A stretch of 64,000 nt of DNA from Guptibacillus algicola. GTDB lineage: Bacteria; Bacillota; Bacilli; Bacillales; Guptibacillaceae. The stretch is taken from the NCBI RefSeq assembly GCF_020171805.1, contig NZ_JAIVAF010000003.1:124001-188000 (forward strand). Direction: 5' to 3'. Numbering within the stretch: the first letter of the stretch is position 1; each line of letters opens with the position of its first letter. Shown piece by piece: positions 8,271 through 16,321 of this stretch. The translations under genes and the position numbers were made by a program. The notes beneath the pieces were generated by a model, which was given only the letters and a program-made list of their open reading frames with translations, did not search any database and was not told the origin of the DNA.

Positions 8271-8453
8271 ATGAACATTATTAGAATCATTAGGGTCGTG
8301 AGTATCTTTTTTGTGCTTTACATAACAGCAGCCTGGATCTTACATAAAGTCGTCACGTAGGTTCGAGATACACTACCGTTCTTTTTGGCTTGGCTGATCA
8401 TTTTATTAATCTTAATCGTCAGCTATTTAGTAAGACGACAGAAACGACGATAA
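8271..8453 (+). pseudogene. Small two-helix membrane protein broken by an in-frame amber codon
   Basis: The ATG at 8271 opens a frame of 61 codons ending at TAA 8451-8453 and interrupted only by TAG at 8358-8360. The first part, NIIRIIRVVSIFFVLYITAA..., is one helix with a basic start. The second, TLPFFLAWLIILLILIVSYL followed by VRRQKRR, is a second helix with a basic end. The two halves are in the same frame and make a sensible two-helix protein, so the TAG is most likely a recent nonsense mutation. Confidence 0.5.
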
Positions 8454-8461
8454 CATTGGAG

Positions 8462-8494
8462 AAGGCAATTTTCTTAGAGGGAATTGTCTTTTTT
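8462..8494 (+). terminator. Rho-independent terminator
   Basis: AAGGCAATTTTC at 8462-8473 pairs (with G-U pairs) with GGGAATTGTCTT at 8479-8490, followed by a T run. It separates the small membrane genes from the sigma-factor operon. Confidence 0.75.
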
Positions 8495-8503
8495 ACGTTT
8501 TTA

Positions 8504-8530
8504 TAAAACTTTCAAACGGCTGCTTCGTCT
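8504..8530 (+). promoter_or_regulatory. Probable ECF-sigma autoregulatory promoter
   Basis: TAAAAC at 8504-8509 and CGTC at 8526-8529 are separated by exactly 16 bases. This is the spacing and sequence type of Bacillus ECF promoters (GAAAC-N16-CGTC). It lies ~20 bp before the sigma-factor gene, as expected for an ECF sigma that activates its own operon. The -35 has A in place of G. Confidence 0.6.
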
Positions 8531-8550
8531 AATGTATGGGAGGGTGAAAA

Positions 8551-9087
8551 GTGGAAGAGTACGTTGAAGAGATATGCATAGTAGAAGATAAAGAGATTGC
8601 GATCGATGAAATCATGAGAGTGTATGGGCAGGATGTGCTTCACCTCGTTTACTCCTATGTGAAAGATCCATCCATCGCAGAGGACTTAACGCAAGAGATT
8701 TTTGTGAAATGTTATAAGAACCTTCATACATACAAGAGAAATTCAAAACTGAAAACATGGGTGTGGAGAATCGCGATCAATCACTGTAAGGATTATTTGA
8801 AGAGCTGGTACAAACGAAAGGTGATTCCGGCAGAAGAACAGATCAACATAGTGAGCTCAAATGAGGACGTCGAGGAGTTTCTCATTCAACAGGAGGCAGA
8901 CGGTGAACTTGTTGACGCCGTGATGGGACTACCTCTGAAATACCGTGAAGTGATTTATCTGTTCTATTTTGAAGAAATGCCGATGAAAGAGATCAGCGGC
9001 GTGACGGGTCAGAAGATCAATACCGTGAAAACGAGATTGAGGAAAGCAAAGGAACAGCTTCGAGCTAAGTTAGGAGGAGAGCTGTGA
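8551..9087 (+). CDS. ECF-type RNA polymerase sigma factor
   Basis: 178 residues with sigma region 2 (DVLHLVYSYVKDPSIAEDLT, QEIFVKCYKNL, then TWVWRIAINHCKDYLKSW) and region 4 (VMGLPLKYREVIYLFYFEE and the MKEISGVTGQKINTVKTRLR helix-turn-helix). No region 3, as in ECF sigmas. The GTG start at 8551 has GGGAGG six bases before it. It is the first gene of a tight operon with a PadR-like regulator and an FtsW-like membrane protein. No anti-sigma of the usual zinc-finger type is present, so one of these two may do that job; that is inference. Confidence 0.9.
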   Translation: MEEYVEEICIVEDKEIAIDEIMRVYGQDVLHLVYSYVKDPSIAEDLTQEIFVKCYKNLHTYKRNSKLKTWVWRIAINHCKDYLKSWYKRKVIPAEEQINIVSSNEDVEEFLIQQEADGELVDAVMGLPLKYREVIYLFYFEEMPMKEISGVTGQKINTVKTRLRKAKEQLRAKLGGEL

Positions 9088-9494
9088 TGGAGAACCGATT
9101 AAAGAATCTGAAAAAGTCGATGACGAATACGTCTTTTCGTGAATTGGAATTTACAGAAAATCATAGGCTAGACGTTCATAAGAGAATTCGTCAGGAGGAA
9201 GAAGATGAGGATGCGATTCTTGTAGCAATTCTGCAGTTACTTTCTGAAGAAAAGTCAGGCTATGATGTAGCGAAACAGCTCCGTGGAAGAGGGATCGAGA
9301 AGTTCGAAGACAATGAAGGATTGCTTTACACCATGCTGCATACGCTCGAACAAAAGCAGTATCTTAGCGTCAGATGGATTGAAGAATCCATCAAACTCTA
9401 TCACATCACGAAGAAAGGTAAGCGGGTGGTAGAGAAGCTTGAGAAAAGCAAGGATGTTTCACGTCTAAGGAAGTTCAAAGAGGTAAGCGACTGA
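9087..9494 (+). CDS. PadR-like helix-turn-helix protein
   Basis: 135 residues. An N-terminal helical segment of about 45 residues is followed by a PadR winged helix: DAILVAILQLLSEEKSGYDV, then EGLLYTMLHTLEQKQYLSVR and KLYHITKKGKRVVEKLEK. The ATG at 9087 has AGGAGGAG 8 bases upstream and overlaps the sigma gene's stop. It ends overlapping the start of the FtsW-like gene (TGATG). PadR proteins are usually repressors. Here the tight coupling suggests a role in controlling the sigma or the membrane partner. Confidence 0.8.
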   Translation: MENRLKNLKKSMTNTSFRELEFTENHRLDVHKRIRQEEEDEDAILVAILQLLSEEKSGYDVAKQLRGRGIEKFEDNEGLLYTMLHTLEQKQYLSVRWIEESIKLYHITKKGKRVVEKLEKSKDVSRLRKFKEVSD

Positions 9495-10756
9495 TGAAAT
9501 CAAGGGACTTTTTAAATGAAGTTGTCGGGCATATGAAATCACATGAAGCGAGAGAACTGGTGACGGTCGAACTCGAGCACCATGTGGAGAGTGAGAAGAA
9601 ACGCTTGATTGGGAAAGGATACGGGGAAGAAGAAGCTGAACGTCTAGCTGTTGAACAGATGGGTAACCCAGAACAGATTGGTCAGCGTCTCAATAAAATC
9701 CATCGACCGAAAACGGACTGGTGGCTGATCGGACTGCTCGCAGCTACAATCGGGATTAGTTTTCTTCCCTTGTTGTTTTGGAATATGGACACGAGTTACT
9801 TTCCGAGGGCGAAATTCGCTTATACCTTCATCGGTGTCATTATCGTGGTGGCGGTCATGTTCTTTGACTATAGAAAAATCCTAAAATGGAAGTGGGCTTT
9901 CTATGGGGGTGGACTACTTGGATTACTACTTCCAATCATTACTCCAACAACATATGTGAATGGAAAACCTATCCTTACAATCGGCTCAATTGCCATTCAA
10001 GGTTCTGAAATAATCCTTTTGTTTTATTTAGCATTTTCATGTTTTCTCCTCTCAAAAAAGACCACCATATGGAAAATGCTTCTGTTGCTCGTTATTCCAG
10101 CTTTCCTTTTTCTTAGGGTCCAAGACGCCACGTCCCTTTTCATCTTTGGTGTAACGATCTTTGTTATGCTCTGGTTTAGCGATCTAAGCAAAAGGAAGGT
10201 AGCTGTACTCACAACAGGTGGACTCGTTTCGGTGGTCTCTGGTGTATTGCTCATGTGGAGTACTCTAGATTATTACCAAAAGGAGAGATTCATAGGGTAC
10301 ATGAATCCAAAGGAATTTCCAGATACAAGCGGCTACATGTACTTGCATCTAAAGGATGTGATCGCTGATGCAGGCTGGTTTGGTCAGAATAGCAAAGAGC
10401 TCTTCATTCCTTCTGGTCATACGGATTTTGTTTTCGTTAGCTTAACCTATCATTTCGGATGGCTTACTGGGATGGTTGTTTTTATCGTGCTGACGATGTT
10501 GATGGTTAGGATGATCTTCATGACGATGGCCATCAGGGATCAATTTGGACAGATGCTCGTTATAGGAGGACTTGCTTTATTCTCTGTACAGTTTCTTTAT
10601 TCGGTCGGGATGATATTCGGTCTCGTTCCGATCGTATCACTATCGTTACCGTTTATTAGTTACGGATTATCGCAAACGCTAGTGAATTCCGTCGTGTTTG
10701 GGCTCGTGCTTAGTGTGTATCGGAGGAAGGACCTTGTGCTTAGCAAAGCAGTTTGA
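9494..10756 (+). CDS. FtsW/RodA/SpoVE-family membrane protein with permease-prefix domain
   Basis: 420 residues. The first ~70 form a soluble helical prefix (ARELVTVELEHHVESEKKRL, then YGEEEAERLAVEQMGNPEQIG) as found before many Firmicute permeases. About ten membrane helices follow. The C-terminal half resembles the SEDS fold of FtsW/RodA/SpoVE (long loop before the last helices, LPFISYGLSQTLVNSVVFGL near the C-terminus). SEDS proteins are peptidoglycan glycosyltransferases, but activity of this branch is not established. It is co-transcribed with a sigma factor and a PadR-like gene, suggesting envelope-stress-controlled wall synthesis. Confidence 0.8.
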   Translation: MKSRDFLNEVVGHMKSHEARELVTVELEHHVESEKKRLIGKGYGEEEAERLAVEQMGNPEQIGQRLNKIHRPKTDWWLIGLLAATIGISFLPLLFWNMDTSYFPRAKFAYTFIGVIIVVAVMFFDYRKILKWKWAFYGGGLLGLLLPIITPTTYVNGKPILTIGSIAIQGSEIILLFYLAFSCFLLSKKTTIWKMLLLLVIPAFLFLRVQDATSLFIFGVTIFVMLWFSDLSKRKVAVLTTGGLVSVVSGVLLMWSTLDYYQKERFIGYMNPKEFPDTSGYMYLHLKDVIADAGWFGQNSKELFIPSGHTDFVFVSLTYHFGWLTGMVVFIVLTMLMVRMIFMTMAIRDQFGQMLVIGGLALFSVQFLYSVGMIFGLVPIVSLSLPFISYGLSQTLVNSVVFGLVLSVYRRKDLVLSKAV

Positions 10757-10842
10757 GGGAAGCTATTGATTTAGTTATTACTTAAAACTTATGGTGAGAC
10801 AAGTAGATAGAAAGAATTTGCTAACATGGTGGAGGGATAGTA

Positions 10843-11115
10843 GTGAGGAAAAGATTAGGGTTAGTTCTAGGTATTGTAGGAGTCATTACGTTGTCAATTG
10901 GTATATCAGATGGAATAGTAAAAGGAGAAACTAGTATGGGGGATCAAACTAGAGTTGTAACAGTTGAAGAGCAAAATTCACATGAAAAAAGAGTTCCTAT
11001 TGACATCGCCACTGTTATTACCGCAGAAGAACAAACTATGGTAGAAAGTTCTTCAATTGTAGAAGGATTCGTTCCGCAGGAAAATGGAATTGGGTTTTAC
11101 TTTAAGAAAAAATAG
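10843..11115 (+). CDS. Small exported or membrane-anchored protein, 90 aa
   Basis: The GTG start at 10843 follows GGAGGG. An N-terminal hydrophobic segment (LGLVLGIVGVITLSIGIS) is followed by a polar, extracellular-type segment without recognisable domain, ending GIGFYFKKK. It may be a secreted or anchored peptide. It lies between the sigma operon and a bidirectional terminator. Not recognised. Confidence 0.5.
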   Translation: MRKRLGLVLGIVGVITLSIGISDGIVKGETSMGDQTRVVTVEEQNSHEKRVPIDIATVITAEEQTMVESSSIVEGFVPQENGIGFYFKKK

Positions 11116-11135
11116 TAACCATCGAAATGTAGAAA

Positions 11136-11168
11136 ACACGCTCGATCTAAAATCCGAGCGTGTTTTTT
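11136..11168. terminator. Bidirectional terminator
   Basis: ACACGCTCG pairs with CGAGCGTGT across a short loop. T6 follows on the plus strand and T4 on the minus strand, between convergent genes. Confidence 0.85.
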
Positions 11169-11196
11169 GTGGACGTTGATAAGCAGTTTCTCTTTA

Positions 11197-11976
11197 TTAA
11201 CCAACATTTACAGTTTCGTTCGATTGAACTTGTTTTTCTTTAGACATCAACCAACCACCTACACCGATGGAGAGAAGAACTGTCCAGAAGATGATTTTCC
11301 ACGTTGCGCTCTTAGGAAAGCTCTCTGATAAAATCGCAAGTTCAGGGTGCGCTAGTGTGTAAACCGCTAATTTTACCCCAACCCAAGCAACGATTAGGTA
11401 TGCTGCTGTTTCAAGTCCAGGTCTCTTATCAAGAAGTCCAACAAAGTAACCAGCGGCAAATCTCATGATCACAAGACCGATGATTCCACCAGTAAGGATA
11501 ATCGCGAAGTGACCTCCATCTAACCCACCGATTTCAGGAAGGGTTGTAGGGGATAGCGTCACAGCTAAAGCAACAGCTGCAAGGATCGCATCAATTGCGA
11601 ACGCGATGTCCGCAAGCTCAACTTTGATAACCGTTACCCAGAAGCCAGATCCCTTTGACTTCTTTTCCATCTTCACGAGCTTTGGTTTTAAAACATGCTT
11701 CTTCAGAAGGTGATACGCAGCAACTCCGAATAAGTAGAGTGCTCCAATCGCCTGCACTTGCCAGATGTGAACAAGGTAGGAAATGATGAATAGTGAACCA
11801 AAACGGAAAACAAAAGCACCAGCGAGTCCGTAGAATAAGGCTTTTTTACGCTTGTTTTCAGGAAGGTGCTTCACCATCGTTGCGATCACAAGCGCGTTAT
11901 CTGCTGCCAAAATCCCTTCCAAACCAATCAGGATAAGCAATACCCATCCGTACTCCATTACTAGCGCTAAATCCAT
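11197..11976 (-). CDS. TerC-family integral membrane protein, probable Mn(II) exporter
   Basis: 259 residues with about seven to eight membrane helices. It carries the TerC signature around LIGLEGILAADNALVIATMV and the acidic intramembrane motif VELADIAFAIDAILAAVALA, both thought to bind metal. It is closest to the Bacillus YceF/YkoY branch, implicated in manganese efflux or metalation of exported enzymes. The ATG at 11976 follows AGGGAG. Its leader contains a yybP-ykoY riboswitch and an intrinsic terminator, so expression should rise with Mn(II). This supports the manganese assignment. Confidence 0.9.
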   Translation of the reverse strand: MDLALVMEYGWVLLILIGLEGILAADNALVIATMVKHLPENKRKKALFYGLAGAFVFRFGSLFIISYLVHIWQVQAIGALYLFGVAAYHLLKKHVLKPKLVKMEKKSKGSGFWVTVIKVELADIAFAIDAILAAVALAVTLSPTTLPEIGGLDGGHFAIILTGGIIGLVIMRFAAGYFVGLLDKRPGLETAAYLIVAWVGVKLAVYTLAHPELAILSESFPKSATWKIIFWTVLLSIGVGGWLMSKEKQVQSNETVNVG

Positions 11977-12008
11977 TTTACATTCTCCCTTTTCATATTT
12001 TGACCAAA

Positions 12009-12043
12009 TAAAAAACCTTCACCAACAAATGTGGTAAAGGTTT
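12009..12043 (-). terminator. Riboswitch expression-platform terminator
   Basis: On the minus strand AACCTTTACCA pairs with TGGTGAAGGTT, followed by a T run, 33 bases before the TerC start. An upstream TTTGGTAAAGG can pair with the CCTTTGCC at the aptamer's 3' edge or with the terminator's left arm, giving an obvious terminator/antiterminator switch. Confidence 0.8.
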
Positions 12044-12074
12044 GGATGTACGTATCTATCCCTTTACCAAAATT

Positions 12075-12170
12075 GGCAAAGGTCTCGCAAACAACATTTC
12101 TGTTGCCAGTTAAGCCGGTGATGTATCATCACGTAATGTCGACATAACTGTAAGCTACTCCCCTTTGGAG
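12075..12170 (-). ncRNA. yybP-ykoY manganese riboswitch aptamer
   Basis: Reading the minus strand from 12170: CAAAGGGGAGTAGC opens the P1/L1 region, an internal stem holds ATCACCGGCTTAACTGGC, and it closes with GCGAGACCTTTGCC. The GGGGAGUAG and GCGAGACCUUUGCC blocks and their P1 pairing (CAAAGG/CCUUUG) are hallmarks of the yybP-ykoY class, which senses Mn(II). It precedes the TerC gene, a standard partner of this class. Confidence 0.93.
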
Positions 12171-12266
12171 TGTTATAAGCTCCTTGTGAGCACAGTTTTT
12201 ACTCGATAACTGTAAGATAATCATATGCGGTTTTGATGGAATAGTCAATCAGTTTTTTTCGACATT

Positions 12267-12857
12267 TCATGAGCTCATTCGGGTGGTGACAGGTACCGCA
12301 TATTTGAGTGTCACATGATACAAAGCGTATCCTATTATGCCGCCTAGTGTATTAAGAATGAGGTCATCGATGTTGCCGATTCCTACGCCAAATATAGTCT
12401 GAGAGATTTCAATCACGAGTGACGAAAGTAGTATGATAATGCTTATTCTTAAACCATTAAGATTACTGAACCACCATGGTAGTAATAGTCCCAGTGGAAA
12501 CAGAAGAAAAAGGTTCCCTACAATGACTGTACTTATTCCATAGAAGTTAAGGATATGAGTGATCGAGTCAAAGGGGATTATTTGTATGTCACCAGGTTGT
12601 ATGATGATGGATCTGTTTTCTGAAACCCTTTCGATGATGGTGTATGGGATGACCGCAAGTCTTGTAATAGAAAGAATACCCATAATGTAAATGAATGAAA
12701 TGACTAACGCAGCAATTTCGGTTAGTAAACGATGGTTCTTTGAATCTTTCGTTCTTTGTCTTCTTAAGACAAGAACAACAGCAATAAAAAAGAGTGGACC
12801 GAAAACTGGTAAGACATATTGTAAATCCATTAATGCTTGCACAATATATGCGACCAT
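12267..12857 (-). CDS. VanZ-family membrane protein
   Basis: 196 residues, with hydrophobic segments at ~12-30, ~45-68, ~108-128, ~135-152 and ~165-180. The family pattern is visible: IIPFDSI, then GNLFLLFPLGLLLPWW, SSLVIEISQTIFGVG and NIDDLILNTLGGIIGY. VanZ proteins are linked to low-level teicoplanin resistance, but their biochemical role is unclear. The last residues (VPVTTRMSS) are encoded by a dispersed repeat, so the original C-terminus was probably altered. Confidence 0.88.
   Translation of the reverse strand: MVAYIVQALMDLQYVLPVFGPLFFIAVVLVLRRQRTKDSKNHRLLTEIAALVISFIYIMGILSITRLAVIPYTIIERVSENRSIIIQPGDIQIIPFDSITHILNFYGISTVIVGNLFLLFPLGLLLPWWFSNLNGLRISIIILLSSLVIEISQTIFGVGIGNIDDLILNTLGGIIGYALYHVTLKYAVPVTTRMSS
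12271..12297 (+). repeat. Dispersed repeat, GGTGGTGACAGGCACC family
   Basis: Core GGGTGGTGACAGGTACC preceded by GAGCTCATTC, near-identical to 12984-13010. On the minus strand it supplies the last codons and stop of the vanZ-like gene. Confidence 0.85.
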
Positions 12858-12983
12858 CTAATTCATCCCTAATTTCTACTTTGATTTCCTATAGCTATAC
12901 TGTATCTACCTCATTATAGCTTTCGGCCGAAGGATGACATAGTGGCTTATGGATTATTAATTCGACAGAATCCAAGTAAGTTC

Positions 12984-13010
12984 GAGCTCATTCGGGTGGT
13001 GACAGGCACC
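12984..13010 (+). repeat. Dispersed repeat, GGTGGTGACAGGCACC family
   Basis: Core GGGTGGTGACAGGCACC preceded by GAGCTCATTC. It lies immediately downstream of the cotA stop codon at 13013, about 700 bp from a near-identical copy. Confidence 0.85.
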
Positions 13011-13012
13011 GA

Positions 13013-14554
13013 TCAGGGACCCTTCACAACCACTTCATACGGTCGCATCATCTCATAATCTTCATGCTCTAAAATATGACAGTGCCAGACGAACAAACCA
13101 GCATATGGGGTGAACGTCATGATGATTCGGGTAATTTCTTTCGGATTCGCTCTCACCGTATCTTTCCAACCTTGCTCGTTAAGAGCTGGCTTCACCCGAG
13201 GACCTGTCGTTTCGATTCGTCCTTCTTTTTCATACACATCACGATCAAAAGGCTGGCGATCAAGTATTTGGAACTTCACGAGATGGAGGTGAATCGGGTG
13301 CGTTGCATTCGAAACGTTCACGAGACTCCAGATCTCCACATCACCTAATTCAGGCTTCTCTGTAATCGGATCGGACCAAAGGTTATTGTTTAATAGGTGG
13401 ATCTCACGTCCATATTGATCCGGTCTCATCCCAAGGCTGAGGTTTCTCTCATTATTCGATTGCTGCTCACTCATCACATGGTAGGTTGATAAATAATTCG
13501 GAACACGACTATGGTCAGGAGAAGAGAGGTGGTCCTTTACACGAAACTGCATGACGACACCCGTTGTTTTCGGATTCGGTAACTTGCCTTGTGGAAAAGG
13601 GGAAGCAGCGTCATTCGTCATCACGAGTTCTTCACCAGCAGAAGAACTAAAATCGATCACCACATCCGCACGCTCAGCTGGCGCAAGCAACAAGTTCCGA
13701 ACCGCGACAGGGTGTTTCAACAAACCCTGGTCTGTACCGATTTGAATAAACGGCAGACCGTACGAAAGTGACAACACATAAAACCTCGCGTTCGCCCCGT
13801 TCAAAATCCGAAACCGATATTTCCGAGGCTCGACTTCAAAGTATGGCCACACCATCCCATTTACAAGATTCGTTTTCCCAAAAAAGTCAGGTAGTACAGA
13901 TGGATCAACACCTTCAACAGGAGGTTTCGGTTCAGATGGGTAGTACAATGATCCATCATCTTGAAAAGACCGATCCTGAATCACGAGCGGGATATCATAC
14001 TCCCCCTTTGGTAACGGCAGTGACAGCTCTTCCTTATCATGAACGATATACATACCAGCAAGCCCCGCATAGATGTTCAAGCGAGTAATCCCCATCGCAT
14101 GATCATGATACCAAAGGTTCGTCGCAGCCTGACCGTTCGGATACTCATAAACAGGATGTGTAAAATACTTCCCAACCCGCTGAAACCCAGGCGTAAACCA
14201 CGCTTCAGGATACCCATCACTCGTTTCAGGCGTCACCCCACCATGAAGGTGCACGACGGTACGAACTTCAGGTGCGCCATGATCCGCCCCATGAACCGTC
14301 GTATCAATAGGAAGAAAATGCTTCTCTGGAAGCTCGCTTTTCCACAGCACATGTACCGGCTGATTTCGAAACACATGAAACGTCGGTCCAGGAAACACAC
14401 CGTTATAGCCCCAAACCCGCGTCGGAGGCAAATCACGATGAAGCTTCTGCATGCTTTCTTTCATTGTCACTTCGTAAAAGGGAATCTGATTCTTAATCGT
14501 AGAGGGCTGAATCACTGGCATGATAGGGAGGCGATCCACAAACTGTTCGAGCAT
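13013..14554 (-). CDS. cotA: Spore coat multicopper oxidase (laccase) CotA
   Basis: 513 residues, the same length as Bacillus subtilis CotA, and the N-terminus (LEQFVDRLPI..., LHRDLPPTRVWGYNGVFPGP) aligns well with it from memory. All four copper-ligand blocks are visible: VVHLHGGVTPETSDG, LWYHDHAMG, THPIHLHLVKFQ and VWHCHILEHEDYEMM. It oxidises phenolic or bilirubin-like substrates with O2 and makes the brown spore pigment. The ATG at 14554 follows AAGGAGTG; an in-frame upstream start at 14572 has no site. As a spore-coat gene it should be sporulation-controlled, but no sigma-K promoter was identified by eye. Confidence 0.93.
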   Translation of the reverse strand: MLEQFVDRLPIMPVIQPSTIKNQIPFYEVTMKESMQKLHRDLPPTRVWGYNGVFPGPTFHVFRNQPVHVLWKSELPEKHFLPIDTTVHGADHGAPEVRTVVHLHGGVTPETSDGYPEAWFTPGFQRVGKYFTHPVYEYPNGQAATNLWYHDHAMGITRLNIYAGLAGMYIVHDKEELSLPLPKGEYDIPLVIQDRSFQDDGSLYYPSEPKPPVEGVDPSVLPDFFGKTNLVNGMVWPYFEVEPRKYRFRILNGANARFYVLSLSYGLPFIQIGTDQGLLKHPVAVRNLLLAPAERADVVIDFSSSAGEELVMTNDAASPFPQGKLPNPKTTGVVMQFRVKDHLSSPDHSRVPNYLSTYHVMSEQQSNNERNLSLGMRPDQYGREIHLLNNNLWSDPITEKPELGDVEIWSLVNVSNATHPIHLHLVKFQILDRQPFDRDVYEKEGRIETTGPRVKPALNEQGWKDTVRANPKEITRIIMTFTPYAGLFVWHCHILEHEDYEMMRPYEVVVKGP

Positions 14555-14687
14555 GTGTGCCACTCCTTCCAAAACACGGCTTTTTTACATCATATGTTTT
14601 GGAAGTGATATCTTTCGTTACGGATGGAGAGAAGGGTGATTTGCATAGAAGACAGTCTTCAAGCGAAGGGAGGGAAAACTACACGGG

Positions 14688-14990
14688 TTATGCTGCGCTA
14701 ATCCCAATCCAAATGAAGTAAAGCGTGACCGAGACGTTGAAGATCGTGAGGAGAAGAGCGATGCTCGCAAGTCCTTTTTTCTCATCACCTGACCTAAAAA
14801 CAACGAAAGCTAAAAGGATAGAAATTGCACAACCAATTAGGATAAAGATCATGACGTTGATAGCAGTTGATTCACCAGATGCGTTTGAGATCGGATCGAT
14901 TAGGAACATCGCAAGCGTTGTTAACAAAGCTATAACTAAAAAGAGGTATGATTTCCAAGTCGTCGTCTTTGAGTGATACATGTTGTACAT
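14688..14990 (-). CDS. Small membrane protein, 100 aa
   Basis: The ATG at 14990 has AAAGGAG 7 bases upstream, so the longer frame is not used. Three predicted helices: SYLFLVIALLTTLAMFLI, INVMIFILIGCAISILLAFVV and a final GLASIALLLTIFNVSVTLYF. Not recognised; it resembles many short uncharacterised Bacillus membrane proteins. Confidence 0.6.
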   Translation of the reverse strand: MYNMYHSKTTTWKSYLFLVIALLTTLAMFLIDPISNASGESTAINVMIFILIGCAISILLAFVVFRSGDEKKGLASIALLLTIFNVSVTLYFIWIGISAA

Positions 14991-15304
14991 GGGTAGGCTC
15001 CTTTCGTAGTTGGCAGCTTTTAATAAGGTGGCAGAGGAAAGAATGCTTTTTAAACGATAGTATATGTAACTTACATGGTATGAATGCTCTTTACTATTAT
15101 TGATCAATTATATGTTCGATCGTAACATAAAGGTTTATTTCCGCATAATTTAGCAAATTTACTTTTTATATTCGTTATTAAAATTCAAAGGCCTTGACCA
15201 CAGGCTCTGCTTGAATAGTCTTCAAGGATATAGCAGATAGTACACATAGAGGCTATGCAATCCATCCATTGTGTGGACGGTTCACGATAGAAGGGTGTTT
15301 TACG

Positions 15305-16003
15305 ATGAGTATGTCAGAACTATTACTTCGATTAGCGATTACCTTCGTTGTTCTATTTGCGCTCGCGAGAATAGCCGGCAGGAAAGAAATCAGTCAGATG
15401 ACGTTCTTTAATTGGGTGTCATCCGTAGCAATTGGATCTCTAGCTGCGGATATCGTGGTCAATAAGGAATTAAGTTTATTACAGGGAGTAATCGTGCTTG
15501 TAGCTTGGCTTGCAATTCCAATACTGATTGGATTTATTGATATTAAATTCAAATGGGCGCGTCAAGTGACGACGGGGGAGCCAATTATAGTCGTACGAGA
15601 AGGCAAAATTCTGGAACATTCTCTTCGTAAAACCCGTTTGGACATTGATACGCTGCGAACGCTTCTAAGAGAAAAAAATGTCTTCCAATTATCAGAGGTT
15701 GATCTTGCTATATTTGAAACGAATGGAAAGCTGTCTGTTATGAAAACCGATCCTCATCAGTGCGTAACGAGAAACGATATGAATGTTTCCAGTAAACCAA
15801 AACAGTTCCCAATCGCAACGGAGGTCATCTCAGATGGGGTAATTAACTATAAGAACCTGGTGATGTTGAATTTGGATGAGGAATGGTTAACAGAACAAAT
15901 GGAGGAAGCAGGAGTTCCTTGTCATGCAAATGTGTTTTATGCCGAGGTGCAGCAAGATGGGACAATTCATGTGGATATGAAGGGTGATTATAGTGTTCGT
16001 TAG
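15305..16003 (+). CDS. DUF421 (YetF-like) membrane protein
   Basis: 232 residues. Three N-terminal helices (LLRLAITFVVLFALARI, then the AIGSLAADIV and GVIVLVAWLAIPILIGFI segments) are followed by a soluble two-lobed domain (EPIIVVREGKILEHSLRKTR, DLAIFETNGKLSVMK). The pattern GRKEISQMTFFNWVSSVAIG is the DUF421 hallmark. Family members such as YetF and YdfS occur in Bacillus spores or forespores; function is unclear. The ATG at 15305 follows AGAAGGGTG. It is the last ordinary flanking gene before the AT-rich defence island. Confidence 0.85.
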   Translation: MSMSELLLRLAITFVVLFALARIAGRKEISQMTFFNWVSSVAIGSLAADIVVNKELSLLQGVIVLVAWLAIPILIGFIDIKFKWARQVTTGEPIIVVREGKILEHSLRKTRLDIDTLRTLLREKNVFQLSEVDLAIFETNGKLSVMKTDPHQCVTRNDMNVSSKPKQFPIATEVISDGVINYKNLVMLNLDEEWLTEQMEEAGVPCHANVFYAEVQQDGTIHVDMKGDYSVR

Positions 16004-16298
16004 GTGAAAGGGGTAAATTACAGGGTTTTATGCGTCTCTAGGTGTAAAATAGGTGGCCAATACATTCCGTATTATAATCTTTCACAAGATGGGTACATGC
16101 TTTTCAATATTAAAGCTTAAGACATCATCTTTGCTAAGACTATAAAGATATTGGTTTACCAATGCTTACTTTTTCCAAATTGTTATTACTAAAGTTTTTA
16201 AAACGGTTTTCAATTGGGCTTTTGTCATTGAATTCCTCCCTTCTATTATTTAAATTATAGAAGGTATATTTTGCAAATGTATTACTTCAGAATGTAAA
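16004..16298. other. Intergenic region at left edge of defence island
   Basis: No gene or tRNA is seen. Base composition becomes visibly AT-rich from about 16.1 kb. I found no obvious attachment-site repeat by eye. Confidence 0.4.
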
Positions 16299-16321
16299 AT
16301 AGCACCTTATAGGGTGCTATC
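16299..16321 (-). terminator. Terminator of the two-gene 16317-17192 unit
   Basis: On the minus strand ATAGCACC pairs with GGTGCTAT across CTATAA, followed by TTTA. It overlaps the stop codon region of the gene ending at 16317. Confidence 0.6.

Noticed and set aside
13768-14608. Plus-strand frames of 106 and 189 codons across cotA
   Set aside because: Antisense shadows of cotA; the cotA copper motifs leave no doubt about the coding strand.
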